A stretch of 64,000 nucleotides of DNA from an uncultured Lachnospiraceae bacterium (GTDB lineage: Bacteria > Bacillota > Clostridia > Lachnospirales > Lachnospiraceae): the NCBI GenBank assembly GCA_934293375.1, contig CAKQYS010000010.1:1-64000 (forward strand). Direction: 5' to 3'. A program made the position numbers and the translations under genes. Shown here piece by piece: positions 27,692 through 36,295 of the stretch (position 1 is the stretch's first letter; every line of letters starts with the position of its first letter). Under the pieces are notes generated by a model, which saw only the letters and a list, made by a program, of their open reading frames with translations, did no database searches and was not told the origin of the DNA.

Positions 27692-27784
27692 GCCGAAATG
27701 GAGTAATCCTTCGGTATGCCCTCACGCCTGTGGTCTGGTTTTGCATGTCTGGAGCTCTCCATTTCGGCAAAAGCCGAAGGAGGG
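27692..27784 (+). promoter_or_regulatory. Possible RNA switch hiding the ribosome site of the sigma-like gene
   Basis: Arm 1 (27692-27703, GCCGAAATGGAG) is perfectly complementary to arm 2 (27757-27768, CTCCATTTCGGC). Arm 2 also pairs with arm 3 (27773-27782, GCCGAAGGAG) across a 4-nt loop with only a 2-nt bulge. Arm 3 contains the AAGGAGGG ribosome site (27777-27784) of the gene starting at 27793. Pairing 2-3 would block translation; pairing 1-2 would free it. This is read from complementarity only. Confidence 0.6.
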
Positions 27785-27792
27785 CTTTCATT

Positions 27793-28305
27793 ATGCAAAA
27801 CAACGACAATCAGAAGACCTATTTCATCTACGTTCGCAGCACTGCCGAGAAGGTTCCGGTCACCAAGGCGCAGCACGACTCTTTCTATAAGGAAGCCGAC
27901 CGTATTCGCCACAAAGAGCAGGAGCACGGCAGGTGCATGTGTCCTTACCGCTTCATCTGGAAATGTGACGGTGATTGCATCGGTTGTGAATACCATGCGG
28001 CAGGCGACATTACTTCTTTGGATCAGCCTCTCCCTGATGGCAACGGCACCCTCGGTGACTATATTCCCGACCGCAGTAAGCCGATGGAGGAAGTCATCGC
28101 CGACCGCATGCTGCTGGAGCAGCTCTTTGCCAGACTACGTGAGCTTGATCCGGAGGTCGATACCATCATTCAGCTTTGGAAGGATCACCCGGAGGGCATC
28201 TCCGACCGTGCTATTGCAAGAGAACTCGGTCGCCCGCAGAAGACCTTCGCGGATCAGATGAAGAAGTATCGCACCGACCTGCGCAGGATTACCGGCGATA
28301 AGTAA
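27793..28305 (+). CDS. Sigma-70 region-4-like HTH protein of a conjugative element
   Basis: A 170-residue protein; the start at 27793 (MQNNDNQKTYFIYVRS) follows AAGGAGGGCTTTCATT. It has a short cysteine group (CMCPYRFIWKCDGDCIGCEY) that could bind zinc and a C-terminal sigma-70 region-4-like HTH (LDPEVDTIIQLWKDHPEG, ISDRAIARELGRPQKTFADQ). Such proteins are typical of Firmicutes conjugative transposons, where they are thought to regulate element genes. The upstream leader may fold into a translational switch. A frame open from 27604 is in phase, but the strong ribosome site marks the true start. Confidence 0.8.
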   Translation: MQNNDNQKTYFIYVRSTAEKVPVTKAQHDSFYKEADRIRHKEQEHGRCMCPYRFIWKCDGDCIGCEYHAAGDITSLDQPLPDGNGTLGDYIPDRSKPMEEVIADRMLLEQLFARLRELDPEVDTIIQLWKDHPEGISDRAIARELGRPQKTFADQMKKYRTDLRRITGDK

Positions 28306-28328
28306 TACCAAGACCACGAACCACACCC

Positions 28329-28374
28329 TTTCCGGTCATTGTCCCACCTTGGGATGGTGGTCGGAAATTTTATA
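28329..28374 (+). terminator. Hairpin downstream of the sigma-like gene
   Basis: TTTCCG (28329-28334) pairs with CGGAAA (28362-28367) outside an inner CCACC/GGTGG stem, followed by TTTTAT. It lies 24 bp after the stop. Termination is plausible; read-through to the following small genes is also possible. Confidence 0.5.
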
Positions 28375-28460
28375 TAAAATCCTCCGCTCAAATCGACAGT
28401 TCATCTCCAGTGGAAGGTGAAGGCAAGAGAACACAGCCTTTAGAAAGCGAGGTGAACAAG

Positions 28461-28667
28461 ATGTACCGCAGTTATGCAGACTCCGGCGGCAACATGAATG
28501 AGGAGATCAAACTCCTGAATTCCATCAGTCATGTATCCGCCAGACTGGCAAGGAACCTCTCACTCCTTGCCGCAAGCCAATCCGAGGAAGGAGGAAAAGA
28601 AAATGTCAAAGATGGCAGAAATGGCACAGACCATCGAAGAGCTCCGCACCGCTGCTGCTTCTATTAA
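28461..28667 (+). CDS. Small element protein (68 residues)
   Basis: The ATG at 28461 follows AGCGAGGTGAACAAG. The protein starts MYRSYADSGGNMNEEIKLLN and continues SISHVSARLARNLSLLA, an amphipathic helix, with a basic cysteine-containing end. Small ORFs like this typically follow the sigma-like gene in Clostridiales conjugative elements. It overlaps the next small ORF by 65 bp in another frame. Function unknown. Confidence 0.6.
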   Translation: MYRSYADSGGNMNEEIKLLNSISHVSARLARNLSLLAASQSEEGGKENVKDGRNGTDHRRAPHRCCFY

Positions 28668-28746
28668 CGCCGCAGCCGACTGGCTCTACCAGCAGTTTTC
28701 CGGCAACTCAACTCTCACACTTTTTGAGCCAAGCCGCCATAGATAA
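28603..28746 (+). CDS. Small helical element protein (47 residues)
   Basis: The ATG at 28603 follows GGAAGGAGGAAAAGAAA, a very strong ribosome site inside the previous ORF. The product (MAEMAQTIEELRTAAASINA, then ADWLYQQFSG) is an amphipathic helix with no recognised domain. The overlap of two frames and the ribosome sites suggest coupled translation. It is the last element gene before the convergent rlmD end. Confidence 0.6.
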   Translation: MSKMAEMAQTIEELRTAAASINAAADWLYQQFSGNSTLTLFEPSRHR

Positions 28747-28827
28747 GTTACCGCAGAGCGATTACCATCTCCACCTGATCGAAACTACCTAAAGCCGAAA
28801 AGTGCTTGAAATCAAGGGCTTTCGCGC

Positions 28828-30216
28828 CTATTTTCCTTCGACCTTTGACATCAATACTACCGTCTCCACATGCCCCGTCATCGGAAACATATCCACCGGC
28901 GTCACCTTCTCCAGCCGGTATCCGTTCGCCACCATATACTTCACATCCCGTGCGAGCGTCGCCGGATCACAGCTGACATACACCATACGCTTTGGTGCCA
29001 TCTGGACGACAGTGTGCAACAGGCTTTCATCGCAGCCCTTTCTCGGTGGATCTACGACGATCACATCCGGATGTGCCATGATATCGCCTGCGGCGTTGTG
29101 CGATGCGTACCACTGCGGCAGCACCTCTTCTGCCTTGCCGACAAAAAATTCCGTGTTTGTAAAGCCGTTGAGCGCGGCATTCTTCTTTGCGTCCTCAATG
29201 GCCTGCGGCACAATCTCTACCCCGTATACCTGCTGTGCCTGCTGCGCAAGAAAGAGCGAAATCGTTCCAATGCCACAGTAGAGATCCCAGACCGTTTCTT
29301 TTCCGGAAAGTCCTGCATAGGCAAGTGCCTTCTCGTACAGAACCCGTGTCTGTACAGGGTTCACCTGAAAGAACGACAATGGCGAGATCCGGTATTTGAC
29401 ATCACCGATATAATCGGTGATATCGTCCTGCCCCCAGAGAGTGATACAGCGGTCTCCAAGGATCCGGTTCGTCTTATCCGTGTTGACATTCAGGCAGATG
29501 CTTGTCATGCCGTCTATCTTTCGCAGGCTGTCCACCAGTGCCTGTGCATGGGGAAGTGAGGTCCCGTTGAGGATCAAACAGACCATCAGCTCGCCCGTCC
29601 GATATCCGACTCTTGTCAGAATATGGCGCACTAACCCCTTGTGTGCCGCCTCCTGATAGACCGGAATATGATACTGCTCCATAAATGCAATCACAATCTC
29701 TAAAATCTGTTCATTCACCTGTGCCTGTATTTCGCAGGCGGTATATGGAATGATGTTGTGACTGCGGCTCGCATAAAATCCGGTCACAATATGACCATCC
29801 GCATCCATACCAACCGGATACTGTGCCTTATTTCTATAATGCCAGCAGTCCTCCATCCCCAGGATCGGCTCCATCAGGGATGCCACATCCGCAATGCCAC
29901 CGATACGCTCCAGGCAATTCTGCACCTTGTTATGCTTGTAACGAAGCTGTGCCGCATAGTCAATGTGCTGCAGAGAGCAGCCACCGCACTGCTTCGCCTT
30001 GGGGCAGCGGATATCCACACGGTCAGAAGATGGCATCAGCACCTCCATCACGCGTCCATAGGCATACTGCTTCTTCACCTTGACGATCCGCACCCGGATC
30101 ACATCCCCCGGCACCGCATCCTTTACAAACACCGCCATGCCATCTATATGTCCGATGCCCTCGCCGTCATTGCCCAGATCTTCGATTGTCAGTTCAAATT
30201 CCTGATTCTTCTCCAT
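28828..30216 (-). CDS. rlmD: 23S rRNA (uracil-5-)-methyltransferase RlmD
   Basis: A 462-residue SAM-dependent enzyme of the RumA/RlmCD family that makes 5-methyluridine in 23S rRNA. Visible parts are the N-terminal TRAM domain (MEKNQEFELTIEDLGNDGEG), the Fe-S cysteines CPKAKQCGGC, SAM motif WDLYCGIGTISLF, the VVDPPRKGCDE block and the catalytic cysteine in YVSCDPATLARD. It ends GHVETVVLMSKVEGK, the part that overlaps the putative attachment site. The start at 30216 is the family-like one; the 40 residues before it look untranslated. It follows yhaM by 31 bp. Confidence 0.93.
   Translation of the reverse strand: MEKNQEFELTIEDLGNDGEGIGHIDGMAVFVKDAVPGDVIRVRIVKVKKQYAYGRVMEVLMPSSDRVDIRCPKAKQCGGCSLQHIDYAAQLRYKHNKVQNCLERIGGIADVASLMEPILGMEDCWHYRNKAQYPVGMDADGHIVTGFYASRSHNIIPYTACEIQAQVNEQILEIVIAFMEQYHIPVYQEAAHKGLVRHILTRVGYRTGELMVCLILNGTSLPHAQALVDSLRKIDGMTSICLNVNTDKTNRILGDRCITLWGQDDITDYIGDVKYRISPLSFFQVNPVQTRVLYEKALAYAGLSGKETVWDLYCGIGTISLFLAQQAQQVYGVEIVPQAIEDAKKNAALNGFTNTEFFVGKAEEVLPQWYASHNAAGDIMAHPDVIVVDPPRKGCDESLLHTVVQMAPKRMVYVSCDPATLARDVKYMVANGYRLEKVTPVDMFPMTGHVETVVLMSKVEGK
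28859..28872 (-). repeat. 14-bp repeat in the rlmD 3' end, putative attB-derived site
   Basis: CATGTGGAGACGGT, coding for the HVETV near the RlmD C-terminus, is identical and co-oriented with 11235-11248. The gene stays intact because the crossover lies so near its end that the element supplies compatible last codons. Confidence 0.6.
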
Positions 30217-30247
30217 AAATCTCAACTTTCTATATTTAATATCCGGC

Positions 30248-31195
30248 TTACTCCTCAGAGCCGGTCGCCCATCTGATATTGGACTCCAACAGACGGTTAT
30301 AGCCGAGCCATTCCTGACTCTGCATATTATTCTCAAGCAGCTCCGTCATCGTCTCCATCTTGGCATCCGTATCATCCGCATAGGACAGTGCCAGTGCCTC
30401 CATGAGAGCCGGCTTCTTTGGAGAGCCGAACTCCAGCTTGCCATGATGTGCCAGAATGCAGTGCTTCAGCTCATTTGCCTTCTTGACAGGGAATTTGTCA
30501 ATCGTGTGGATCACGCGGTCGATCATAATCGTACCCATCACGATATGTCCGACAAGCTGCCCCTCATCTGTATAGTCATTCTGCGGGAAATCCGACAGCT
30601 CATCCACCTTGCCGATATCGTGACATAGTGCAGCCGTGATCAGCAGATCACGATTCAGGATCGGATACTGCACAGAATAAAAATCACACAACTTGGCGAC
30701 AGCAATCGTATGCTGCAGCAAACCGCCGATAAAACCATGGTGTACAGACTTCGCTGCAGAATGATCCCGGAATCTCACCGAGAAATCCGGATCCATGAAA
30801 AAGGCATTCAGCAAAGCCTTGTAGTGCGGATCCTTAACAGACTTCACAAGTGCCAGCAGCTCCTTGTACATTTCCGTGCGGTCAAATCGCGATGTCGGCA
30901 TATAATCCTCCACATTATACTCGCCCTCCTGTGCTACACGGATCCGCTTGATATTCAGCTGCAAGGCGCCCTGAAAACTGACAACCTGACCATCCACCTG
31001 AATGTAATCCATTGCCTCAAAATGTGCGATCCCGTTATTCAGATCCCACACCTTGCCATCTAAGATACCGGTGCTGTCCTGCAGCTGCAGGGAATAATAG
31101 TTCTTTCCCGCCTTTGTCTGTGCCTCATTCTTCACCTTGCATAAATAAATGCAGGAAACATTTTCGCCCTCTCGTAATGTATTGATAAATGTCAT
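30248..31195 (-). CDS. yhaM: 3'-5' exoribonuclease YhaM
   Basis: A 315-residue protein with an N-terminal OB-fold (NYYSLQLQDSTGILDGKVWD) and a C-terminal HD domain (LLQHTIAVAKLCDFY, ALCHDIGKVDELSDFP, HCILAHHGKLEFGSP). This is the YhaM family, 3'-5' exonucleases acting on RNA and single-stranded DNA in Firmicutes. Length is normal. It lies 15 bp after the histidine kinase gene and before rlmD, all on the minus strand. Confidence 0.92.
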   Translation of the reverse strand: MTFINTLREGENVSCIYLCKVKNEAQTKAGKNYYSLQLQDSTGILDGKVWDLNNGIAHFEAMDYIQVDGQVVSFQGALQLNIKRIRVAQEGEYNVEDYMPTSRFDRTEMYKELLALVKSVKDPHYKALLNAFFMDPDFSVRFRDHSAAKSVHHGFIGGLLQHTIAVAKLCDFYSVQYPILNRDLLITAALCHDIGKVDELSDFPQNDYTDEGQLVGHIVMGTIMIDRVIHTIDKFPVKKANELKHCILAHHGKLEFGSPKKPALMEALALSYADDTDAKMETMTELLENNMQSQEWLGYNRLLESNIRWATGSEE

Positions 31196-31210
31196 TTTTC
31201 CTCTTCCTCT

Positions 31211-32635
31211 CTATCCATTTTTGGCATTTGCTTTCGTTAACGAAAAAATAAATTCTGAACCGGCACCCTCTGTCGAGACAAGATTGATATTCTCGCCGTG
31301 TGCCTTTATGATCTCCCGCGTGATTGAAAGTCCCAGGCCTGTGCCCTGCTTATCCTTGCCACGCGATGTATCACTCTTGTAAAACCGCTCCCAGACACGC
31401 TTCTGCTTGTCCTTTTCGATGCCCGGTCCCTCATCCCGGACGGACACAAACAGCTTGTCCTTCTTCTCTGTGATCGTCACCTGAATCGTAGAATCCTTTG
31501 GACTGAACTTGATCGCATTGTCAACCAGATTATAAATGACCTGCTCGATCTTCGTCTTATCCGCATACACCACCGTATCCTCTGCAGGGCATGACAGATA
31601 GAGCGAAATGCCCTTCTTCTCGCAGGTACCCTCAAAGGTATTCATTGTGGCACGGATACTGGTCACCACATCAAATTCCTTCCGCTTCAGCACCGGTCCA
31701 TACTTATCAAAATCATTCAGCTCTAAAAGACCGGATGTCAGCTTCGTCAGCCGCTTCGTCTCCGACAACACGATATTTAAGTATTTCTCCTGCTTCTCCA
31801 CCGGAATCGTGCCATCGAGCATCGCCTCGATATAGCCCTTGATCGAAGTCAGCGGAGACCGGAAATCATGAGAAATATTAGAAATGAAATTCTTCCGGTA
31901 TTCATCCAGCTTGGCAAGCTCACCCGCCATATATTCCAAGGAGCTGGCCAGCTCCCCGATCTCATCCTTTGACTTGATATTTGTCTTCACCTCGAAATCC
32001 CCGGTTGCATAGGCACGTGCCGTATCACTCAGCTTATGCAGCGGATTGATGACACGGCTCGTCAGGAATGCGAGCAGGAAAAATGCGATCAGAAATGCAA
32101 ATGCATATGGTGTAAACGCAATCGTAAACAGCTCATTCTGCACATCCCCGATCTGTGACACCGAGGTATGCAGCACCAGTTGTCCGCGGATCTCCCCGTT
32201 GACCTCGATCGGAATCCCCATGCTGATCATTTCTTCCGAAAACAAATGATAGAAGTCTCCTGTCATGGCAAAGGAACCGCTCAGTTCTCCATCCGGTGCA
32301 AGATCCGTGATCCGGCTCGGTATATAATCATAAAGCTCCCGGTGGGATGCTGCAGCGATATTGCCGTCGGTGTCCACATACCACACCTTTGTCTTTAAGT
32401 CATCCTCAAATTCATCCAGCCTCGTGATCAGCAGATCTCTGGATGTCACACCCGTTATGTAATTTACCAGTGTCTGCTTGGAAAACAGCAGAGCCTCATT
32501 GTACATGGTCTCCTGCTTTTCATCGATCAGCATCCGGTTTGACGAATAGCTTGTATAGAAAAACAGAATGCCAAATGTCGCAATCGACAGTACAAGGAAC
32601 CCTAACAGCACCCAGTCAAATAGCGTACGCCGCAT
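31211..32635 (-). CDS. Sensor histidine kinase
   Basis: A 474-residue membrane kinase. Segment 1 is at residues about 9-29 and segment 2 at about 173-196 (YAFAFLIAFFLLAFLTS), enclosing an extracytoplasmic sensor of about 145 residues. HAMP follows, then the HisKA box FISNISHDFRSPLTSIKGYI with the phosphorylated His, the N box YNLVDNAIKFSP, the G1 box VRDEGPGIEKD and the G2 box GTGLGLSITREI. It resembles the PhoR/ResE group. Its ATG overlaps the stop of the response regulator (TAATG), so the two form a coupled pair. The signal is unknown. Confidence 0.92.
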   Translation of the reverse strand: MRRTLFDWVLLGFLVLSIATFGILFFYTSYSSNRMLIDEKQETMYNEALLFSKQTLVNYITGVTSRDLLITRLDEFEDDLKTKVWYVDTDGNIAAASHRELYDYIPSRITDLAPDGELSGSFAMTGDFYHLFSEEMISMGIPIEVNGEIRGQLVLHTSVSQIGDVQNELFTIAFTPYAFAFLIAFFLLAFLTSRVINPLHKLSDTARAYATGDFEVKTNIKSKDEIGELASSLEYMAGELAKLDEYRKNFISNISHDFRSPLTSIKGYIEAMLDGTIPVEKQEKYLNIVLSETKRLTKLTSGLLELNDFDKYGPVLKRKEFDVVTSIRATMNTFEGTCEKKGISLYLSCPAEDTVVYADKTKIEQVIYNLVDNAIKFSPKDSTIQVTITEKKDKLFVSVRDEGPGIEKDKQKRVWERFYKSDTSRGKDKQGTGLGLSITREIIKAHGENINLVSTEGAGSEFIFSLTKANAKNG

Positions 32636-33345
32636 TATTTCACCTCAAATTTATAACCAATTCCCCACACAGTTGCCAGCCCCCAGTGCGGTGACGACGG
32701 CAGCTTTTCCCGCAGCCTCTTGATATGCACATCCACCGTTCTCGTATCACCAAAATACTCGTAGCCCCACAAATGATCTAAGATCTGATCCCTGCTGAAC
32801 ACCTGATTCGGGTTCTTCGCCAGGAAATATAGCAGCTCCAGTTCCTTTGGCGGCATATCCAGCGTCTTTCCTCCTATCGTAACCGTATAATTGGTAAGAT
32901 TGATATTGATATTATCATACTCCACATATTCTCCAATATGCTCGGTATCCATCACCTCCGATGCCGCCGGTGCCTGTGGTACAAATCTTCGAAGCACCGC
33001 ACGGACTCTTGCCACCATCTCATTGGAATCAAACGGCTTGATAATATAATCATCCGCACCCATCTTAAGACCGAGCACCTTATCAAATACCTCGCCCTTG
33101 GCAGACAGCATGATCACCGGCACATTACTGTTCTTGCGCACCTCTGAAAGCACCTCATAGCCGTCAATGCCCGGCAGCATAATATCTAACAAAATGAGAT
33201 CCGGCTGATAAGACTTCACAGCCTCCAGGGCAGCCTCGCCATCGTATACAATCTCTGTATCAAAGCATTCCTTTGTCAGATACAGCGAGATCAGCTCCGC
33301 AATATTCTCATCATCATCCACAATCAATATCTTCTGTTTATCCAT
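32635..33345 (-). CDS. OmpR-family response regulator
   Basis: A 236-residue regulator. The receiver shows acidic pocket ILIVDDDENIAE, phosphoacceptor Asp in LILLDIMLPGIDGYEVL, VIMLSAKGEV and the switch Lys in DDYIIKPFD. The C-terminal winged helix is complete (DMPPKELELLYFLAKNP, GDTRTVDVHIKRLREKL). It is controlled by the kinase encoded next and would bind promoters as a dimer. The ATG follows AGAAGGTGGAGG closely. Target genes are not evident. Confidence 0.93.
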   Translation of the reverse strand: MDKQKILIVDDDENIAELISLYLTKECFDTEIVYDGEAALEAVKSYQPDLILLDIMLPGIDGYEVLSEVRKNSNVPVIMLSAKGEVFDKVLGLKMGADDYIIKPFDSNEMVARVRAVLRRFVPQAPAASEVMDTEHIGEYVEYDNININLTNYTVTIGGKTLDMPPKELELLYFLAKNPNQVFSRDQILDHLWGYEYFGDTRTVDVHIKRLREKLPSSPHWGLATVWGIGYKFEVK

Positions 33346-33368
33346 CCTCCACCTTCTCCCTTCTGTTT

Positions 33369-35729
33369 CTATAACTCCACAATCGTAACGCCCATATCCC
33401 CTTCGCCAAACTCTCCCGCACGGAAGCTCTTCACATACGGCTGCTTCTTCAAATATTCCTGCACACCCTTGCGCAATGCACCGGTTCCCTTACCATGAAT
33501 GATCCGCACCTGGTTCAAATGTGCCAGTGCCGCATCGTCCAGATATTTATCCAGTTCGGAAATCGCTTCATCCACTGTCATACCGAGCAGATTGATCTCC
33601 GGCTTAATGTGGGCAGACTTCATGATTGCCGTATGTCCGCCACTGTATTTCTTCGACTCCTTCGGCGCCTGCACGATCTCCAGATCCGAAATATGCACCT
33701 TGGAATTCAAAATACCCATCTGTACCTGTGCGTATCCCTTCGCATTTGGCAGCGAAGTGACCGTACCGTCCAGATTCATACTGATCACATGTACCGCATC
33801 TCCGATCTTGAAATCCTCGATCCGGTGGGTTCCTGTCCGCTTCTTCTTATTACCTGACAACTGTGAATCCAGCTGCTTCACACGCTTTCCGAGCTTGCCA
33901 CGCTCCAGCTCCATCTGCTGGTTATTTCCCGCATGCTTGCCCAGCTTATTGTATTTGCGTATCGCCTCATCTGCATAATCCTTGGCCTCCTGAATGATAT
34001 CCCTGGCTTCCTCTCTGGCATCATGCAGCAGCTCGGCACGCTGCTTGGACAGCGATTCCTGCTTCTCCTTCAGCTGATTTCTGAGCGTCTCCGTCTCTGT
34101 CTTCAACGCCTCGATCTCAGCCTTTTCCTTCTCAATCATGGACTTGGAATTCTCCAGATCCGCAATCAGTGCCTCAAAATCTATCGTATTGCTGTCGATC
34201 TGGCTCTTTGCATCCTCGATAATATAAGACGGCAGTCCCAGCTTGCCTGCAATGGCAAATGCATTTGATTTGCCCGGGATGCCGATCATCAGGCGATAGG
34301 TCGGCCGAAGCGATGCCAGATCAAACTCACAGCACGCATTTTCGATCCCCGGCGTAGACAGGGCAAATGTCTTTAACTCACTGTAATGCGTTGTAGCCAT
34401 ACAATAAATCCCCTGTCCGTTCAGATAGCTTAAGATGGAGATTGCCAGTGCCGCACCCTCTGTCGGATCGGTACCGCCGCCCAGCTCATCAAACAGCACC
34501 AGCGTATCCGGTGTCGCCTGATTCACGATAGAAACAATATTGGTCATATGAGAAGAAAAGGTACTCAGACTCATCTCAATACTCTGCTCATCCCCAATAT
34601 CCGCAAAAACATCATGAAAAACGCGCAGCTTCGACCCATCATAAGCCGGAATATGCAGTCCTGCCTGTCCCATCAGGGTAAACAGTCCAAGTGTCTTTAA
34701 CGACACCGTTTTACCACCGGTATTCGGACCGGTGATGATCAGCATGGTAAAATCCTCACCCAGCGTCAGATTGATCGGCACCACCTTCTTCGGATCTAAC
34801 AGAGGATGCCGTCCCTCCTTGATCTGAATGGAGCCATCCTCCGAAAATGCCGGCCTGCTGCCCTGATAGGACTTGGCAAATAAAGCTCTGGCAAATATAA
34901 AATCCAACTCTGCTAACAGCTCCATATCGGATTTGATCAACGGTGCGTCCAATGCTGCCTGCTCACTCAAGGTTGCCAGAATCTTCTCGATCTCAACCGC
35001 TTCCTTATTCGCCTGCTCCTTCAGTTCATTATTCAGGTTCACCACCGCCATCGGCTCCACAAACAGGGTCGATCCGGTCTTCGACTGGTCATGGATCATA
35101 CCCGGAAACTGCCCCCGGTATTCCTGTCTGACCGGAATACAATACCGCCCATTTCGCATAGTCACGATATTATCCTGCAGCATCGTCTGGTTCGTCTGCG
35201 AACCCACAATGCCGGACAACTGTGAATGAATCTTGTCATTCACACGCTTAATAGACCGTCTGATATCCCGCAGCGTAGACGATGCGTCATCTGCAATCTC
35301 CGTCTCTGACAGGATCGCACGGTGGATATCCCGGCTCAGTGCTTCCAGCGGCATCAGCTCCGCAAACATCGCAGTGAGAGAATCCGGCTCTACATCCTCA
35401 TCCTGCACATCCCCGTACTGCTTCACAGACAATGTGATATCCAGCACTCTCGCAATATTTAACAGCTCTGCAGCACTTAGACTACCCTCGATCTCCAGCC
35501 GCTTCAAGGACAATCCGATATCACACAGACCCGAAAATGACACGCCACCTTGCCGGTATACTCTGGTCAGGGCATCCTGAGTCTGCTCCTGCATAGTTAT
35601 AATATCCATGATATTATCTGTCGGCACAAGTGCCTCACATTTACTTTTTCCTAACGGAGAACCCGCATAGCCTGTCAACATCGCTATGATCTTCGGATAC
35701 TCCAATATTTTGAATGCTTTCTGGTTCAT
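33369..35729 (-). CDS. mutS2: Endonuclease MutS2
   Basis: A 786-residue MutS2. It has the MutS core and ATPase (TMLIITGPNTGGKTVSLKTL Walker A, DTLVLFDELGGGTDPTEGAA Walker B, TTHYSELK), a long coiled coil (residues about 520-640) and a C-terminal Smr nuclease domain (INLLGMTVDEAISELDKYLD, VRIIHGKGTGALRKGVQEYL). MutS2 acts on branched DNA and, in Firmicutes, on collided ribosomes. The ATG at 35729, after the trmL stop, is preferred to an overlapping TTG at 35741. Confidence 0.95.
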   Translation of the reverse strand: MNQKAFKILEYPKIIAMLTGYAGSPLGKSKCEALVPTDNIMDIITMQEQTQDALTRVYRQGGVSFSGLCDIGLSLKRLEIEGSLSAAELLNIARVLDITLSVKQYGDVQDEDVEPDSLTAMFAELMPLEALSRDIHRAILSETEIADDASSTLRDIRRSIKRVNDKIHSQLSGIVGSQTNQTMLQDNIVTMRNGRYCIPVRQEYRGQFPGMIHDQSKTGSTLFVEPMAVVNLNNELKEQANKEAVEIEKILATLSEQAALDAPLIKSDMELLAELDFIFARALFAKSYQGSRPAFSEDGSIQIKEGRHPLLDPKKVVPINLTLGEDFTMLIITGPNTGGKTVSLKTLGLFTLMGQAGLHIPAYDGSKLRVFHDVFADIGDEQSIEMSLSTFSSHMTNIVSIVNQATPDTLVLFDELGGGTDPTEGAALAISILSYLNGQGIYCMATTHYSELKTFALSTPGIENACCEFDLASLRPTYRLMIGIPGKSNAFAIAGKLGLPSYIIEDAKSQIDSNTIDFEALIADLENSKSMIEKEKAEIEALKTETETLRNQLKEKQESLSKQRAELLHDAREEARDIIQEAKDYADEAIRKYNKLGKHAGNNQQMELERGKLGKRVKQLDSQLSGNKKKRTGTHRIEDFKIGDAVHVISMNLDGTVTSLPNAKGYAQVQMGILNSKVHISDLEIVQAPKESKKYSGGHTAIMKSAHIKPEINLLGMTVDEAISELDKYLDDAALAHLNQVRIIHGKGTGALRKGVQEYLKKQPYVKSFRAGEFGEGDMGVTIVEL

Positions 35730-35734
35730 TTTCT

Positions 35735-36226
35735 CTACCAAGTATGCCGGTGAAGCTGTCCCTGCAATTCAAATCCGGCAAAGCCCTGCTGTCTTAAAGC
35801 CTCATACAGCACGATTGCCACAGAATTGGATAGATTCAGGGAACGAATATCCGACAGCATCGGAATCCGCACTGCTGTTTCCTTATAATCCAGCAGAATC
35901 TCCTCCGGAATACCCGCACTTTCCTTTCCAAACATAATATAACAGTTGTCTTCATAGTTCACATCGACATAGGTCTGCTTGGATTTTGTTGTCGCCATAT
36001 AGATCTTTGCACCCGGATTCTTCGCAAGAAAATCCTCAAAATCCTCATAAACCGTAACATCCAGCTTTGACCAGTAATCCATGCCGGCTCGCTTTAATGC
36101 CTTCTCGGACAGACTGAATCCAAGCGGCTCGATCAGATGCAGTCTTGCACCTGTCGCCACGCAGGTTCGTCCGATATTTCCTGTATTCGCCGGAATCTCC
36201 GGCTCATGTAATACTATATTTATCAT
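35735..36226 (-). CDS. trmL: tRNA (cytidine/uridine-2'-O-)-methyltransferase TrmL
   Basis: A 163-residue SPOUT-class enzyme that methylates the wobble nucleotide 34 of tRNA-Leu. The motifs are INIVLHEPEIPANTGNIGRT, YIMFGKESAGIPEEIL and IPMLSDIRSLNLSNSVAIVL, forming the knotted SAM site. Length is normal. The ribosome site is TGAGGTAGCAAG. mutS2 follows after 5 bp, so the two form one transcript, separated from the aminotransferase gene upstream by a terminator. Confidence 0.93.
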   Translation of the reverse strand: MINIVLHEPEIPANTGNIGRTCVATGARLHLIEPLGFSLSEKALKRAGMDYWSKLDVTVYEDFEDFLAKNPGAKIYMATTKSKQTYVDVNYEDNCYIMFGKESAGIPEEILLDYKETAVRIPMLSDIRSLNLSNSVAIVLYEALRQQGFAGFELQGQLHRHTW

Positions 36227-36260
36227 CTTGCTACCTCATAATTTAGCCTTATCTGACGAT

Positions 36261-36289
36261 AAAAGGGTGCCTCAAAGCAGGAGACACCC
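36261..36289 (-). terminator. Intrinsic terminator after the aminotransferase gene
   Basis: On the minus strand GGGTGTCTC and GAGGCACCC form a 9-bp stem with one G-T pair, followed directly by TTTTATCG. It starts 6 bp after the aminotransferase stop and separates that operon from trmL-mutS2. Confidence 0.75.
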
Positions 36290-36295
36290 TCTCTT

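Noticed and set aside
27604..27792. Upstream in-frame extension of the sigma-like gene
   Set aside because: The frame is open, but the start at 27793 has the only strong ribosome site and the leader carries the RNA arms.
28783..28827. Possible terminator after rlmD
   Set aside because: AAAGCC/GGCTTT and CTTGA/TCAAG hairpins exist but no T-run follows; too weak to list.
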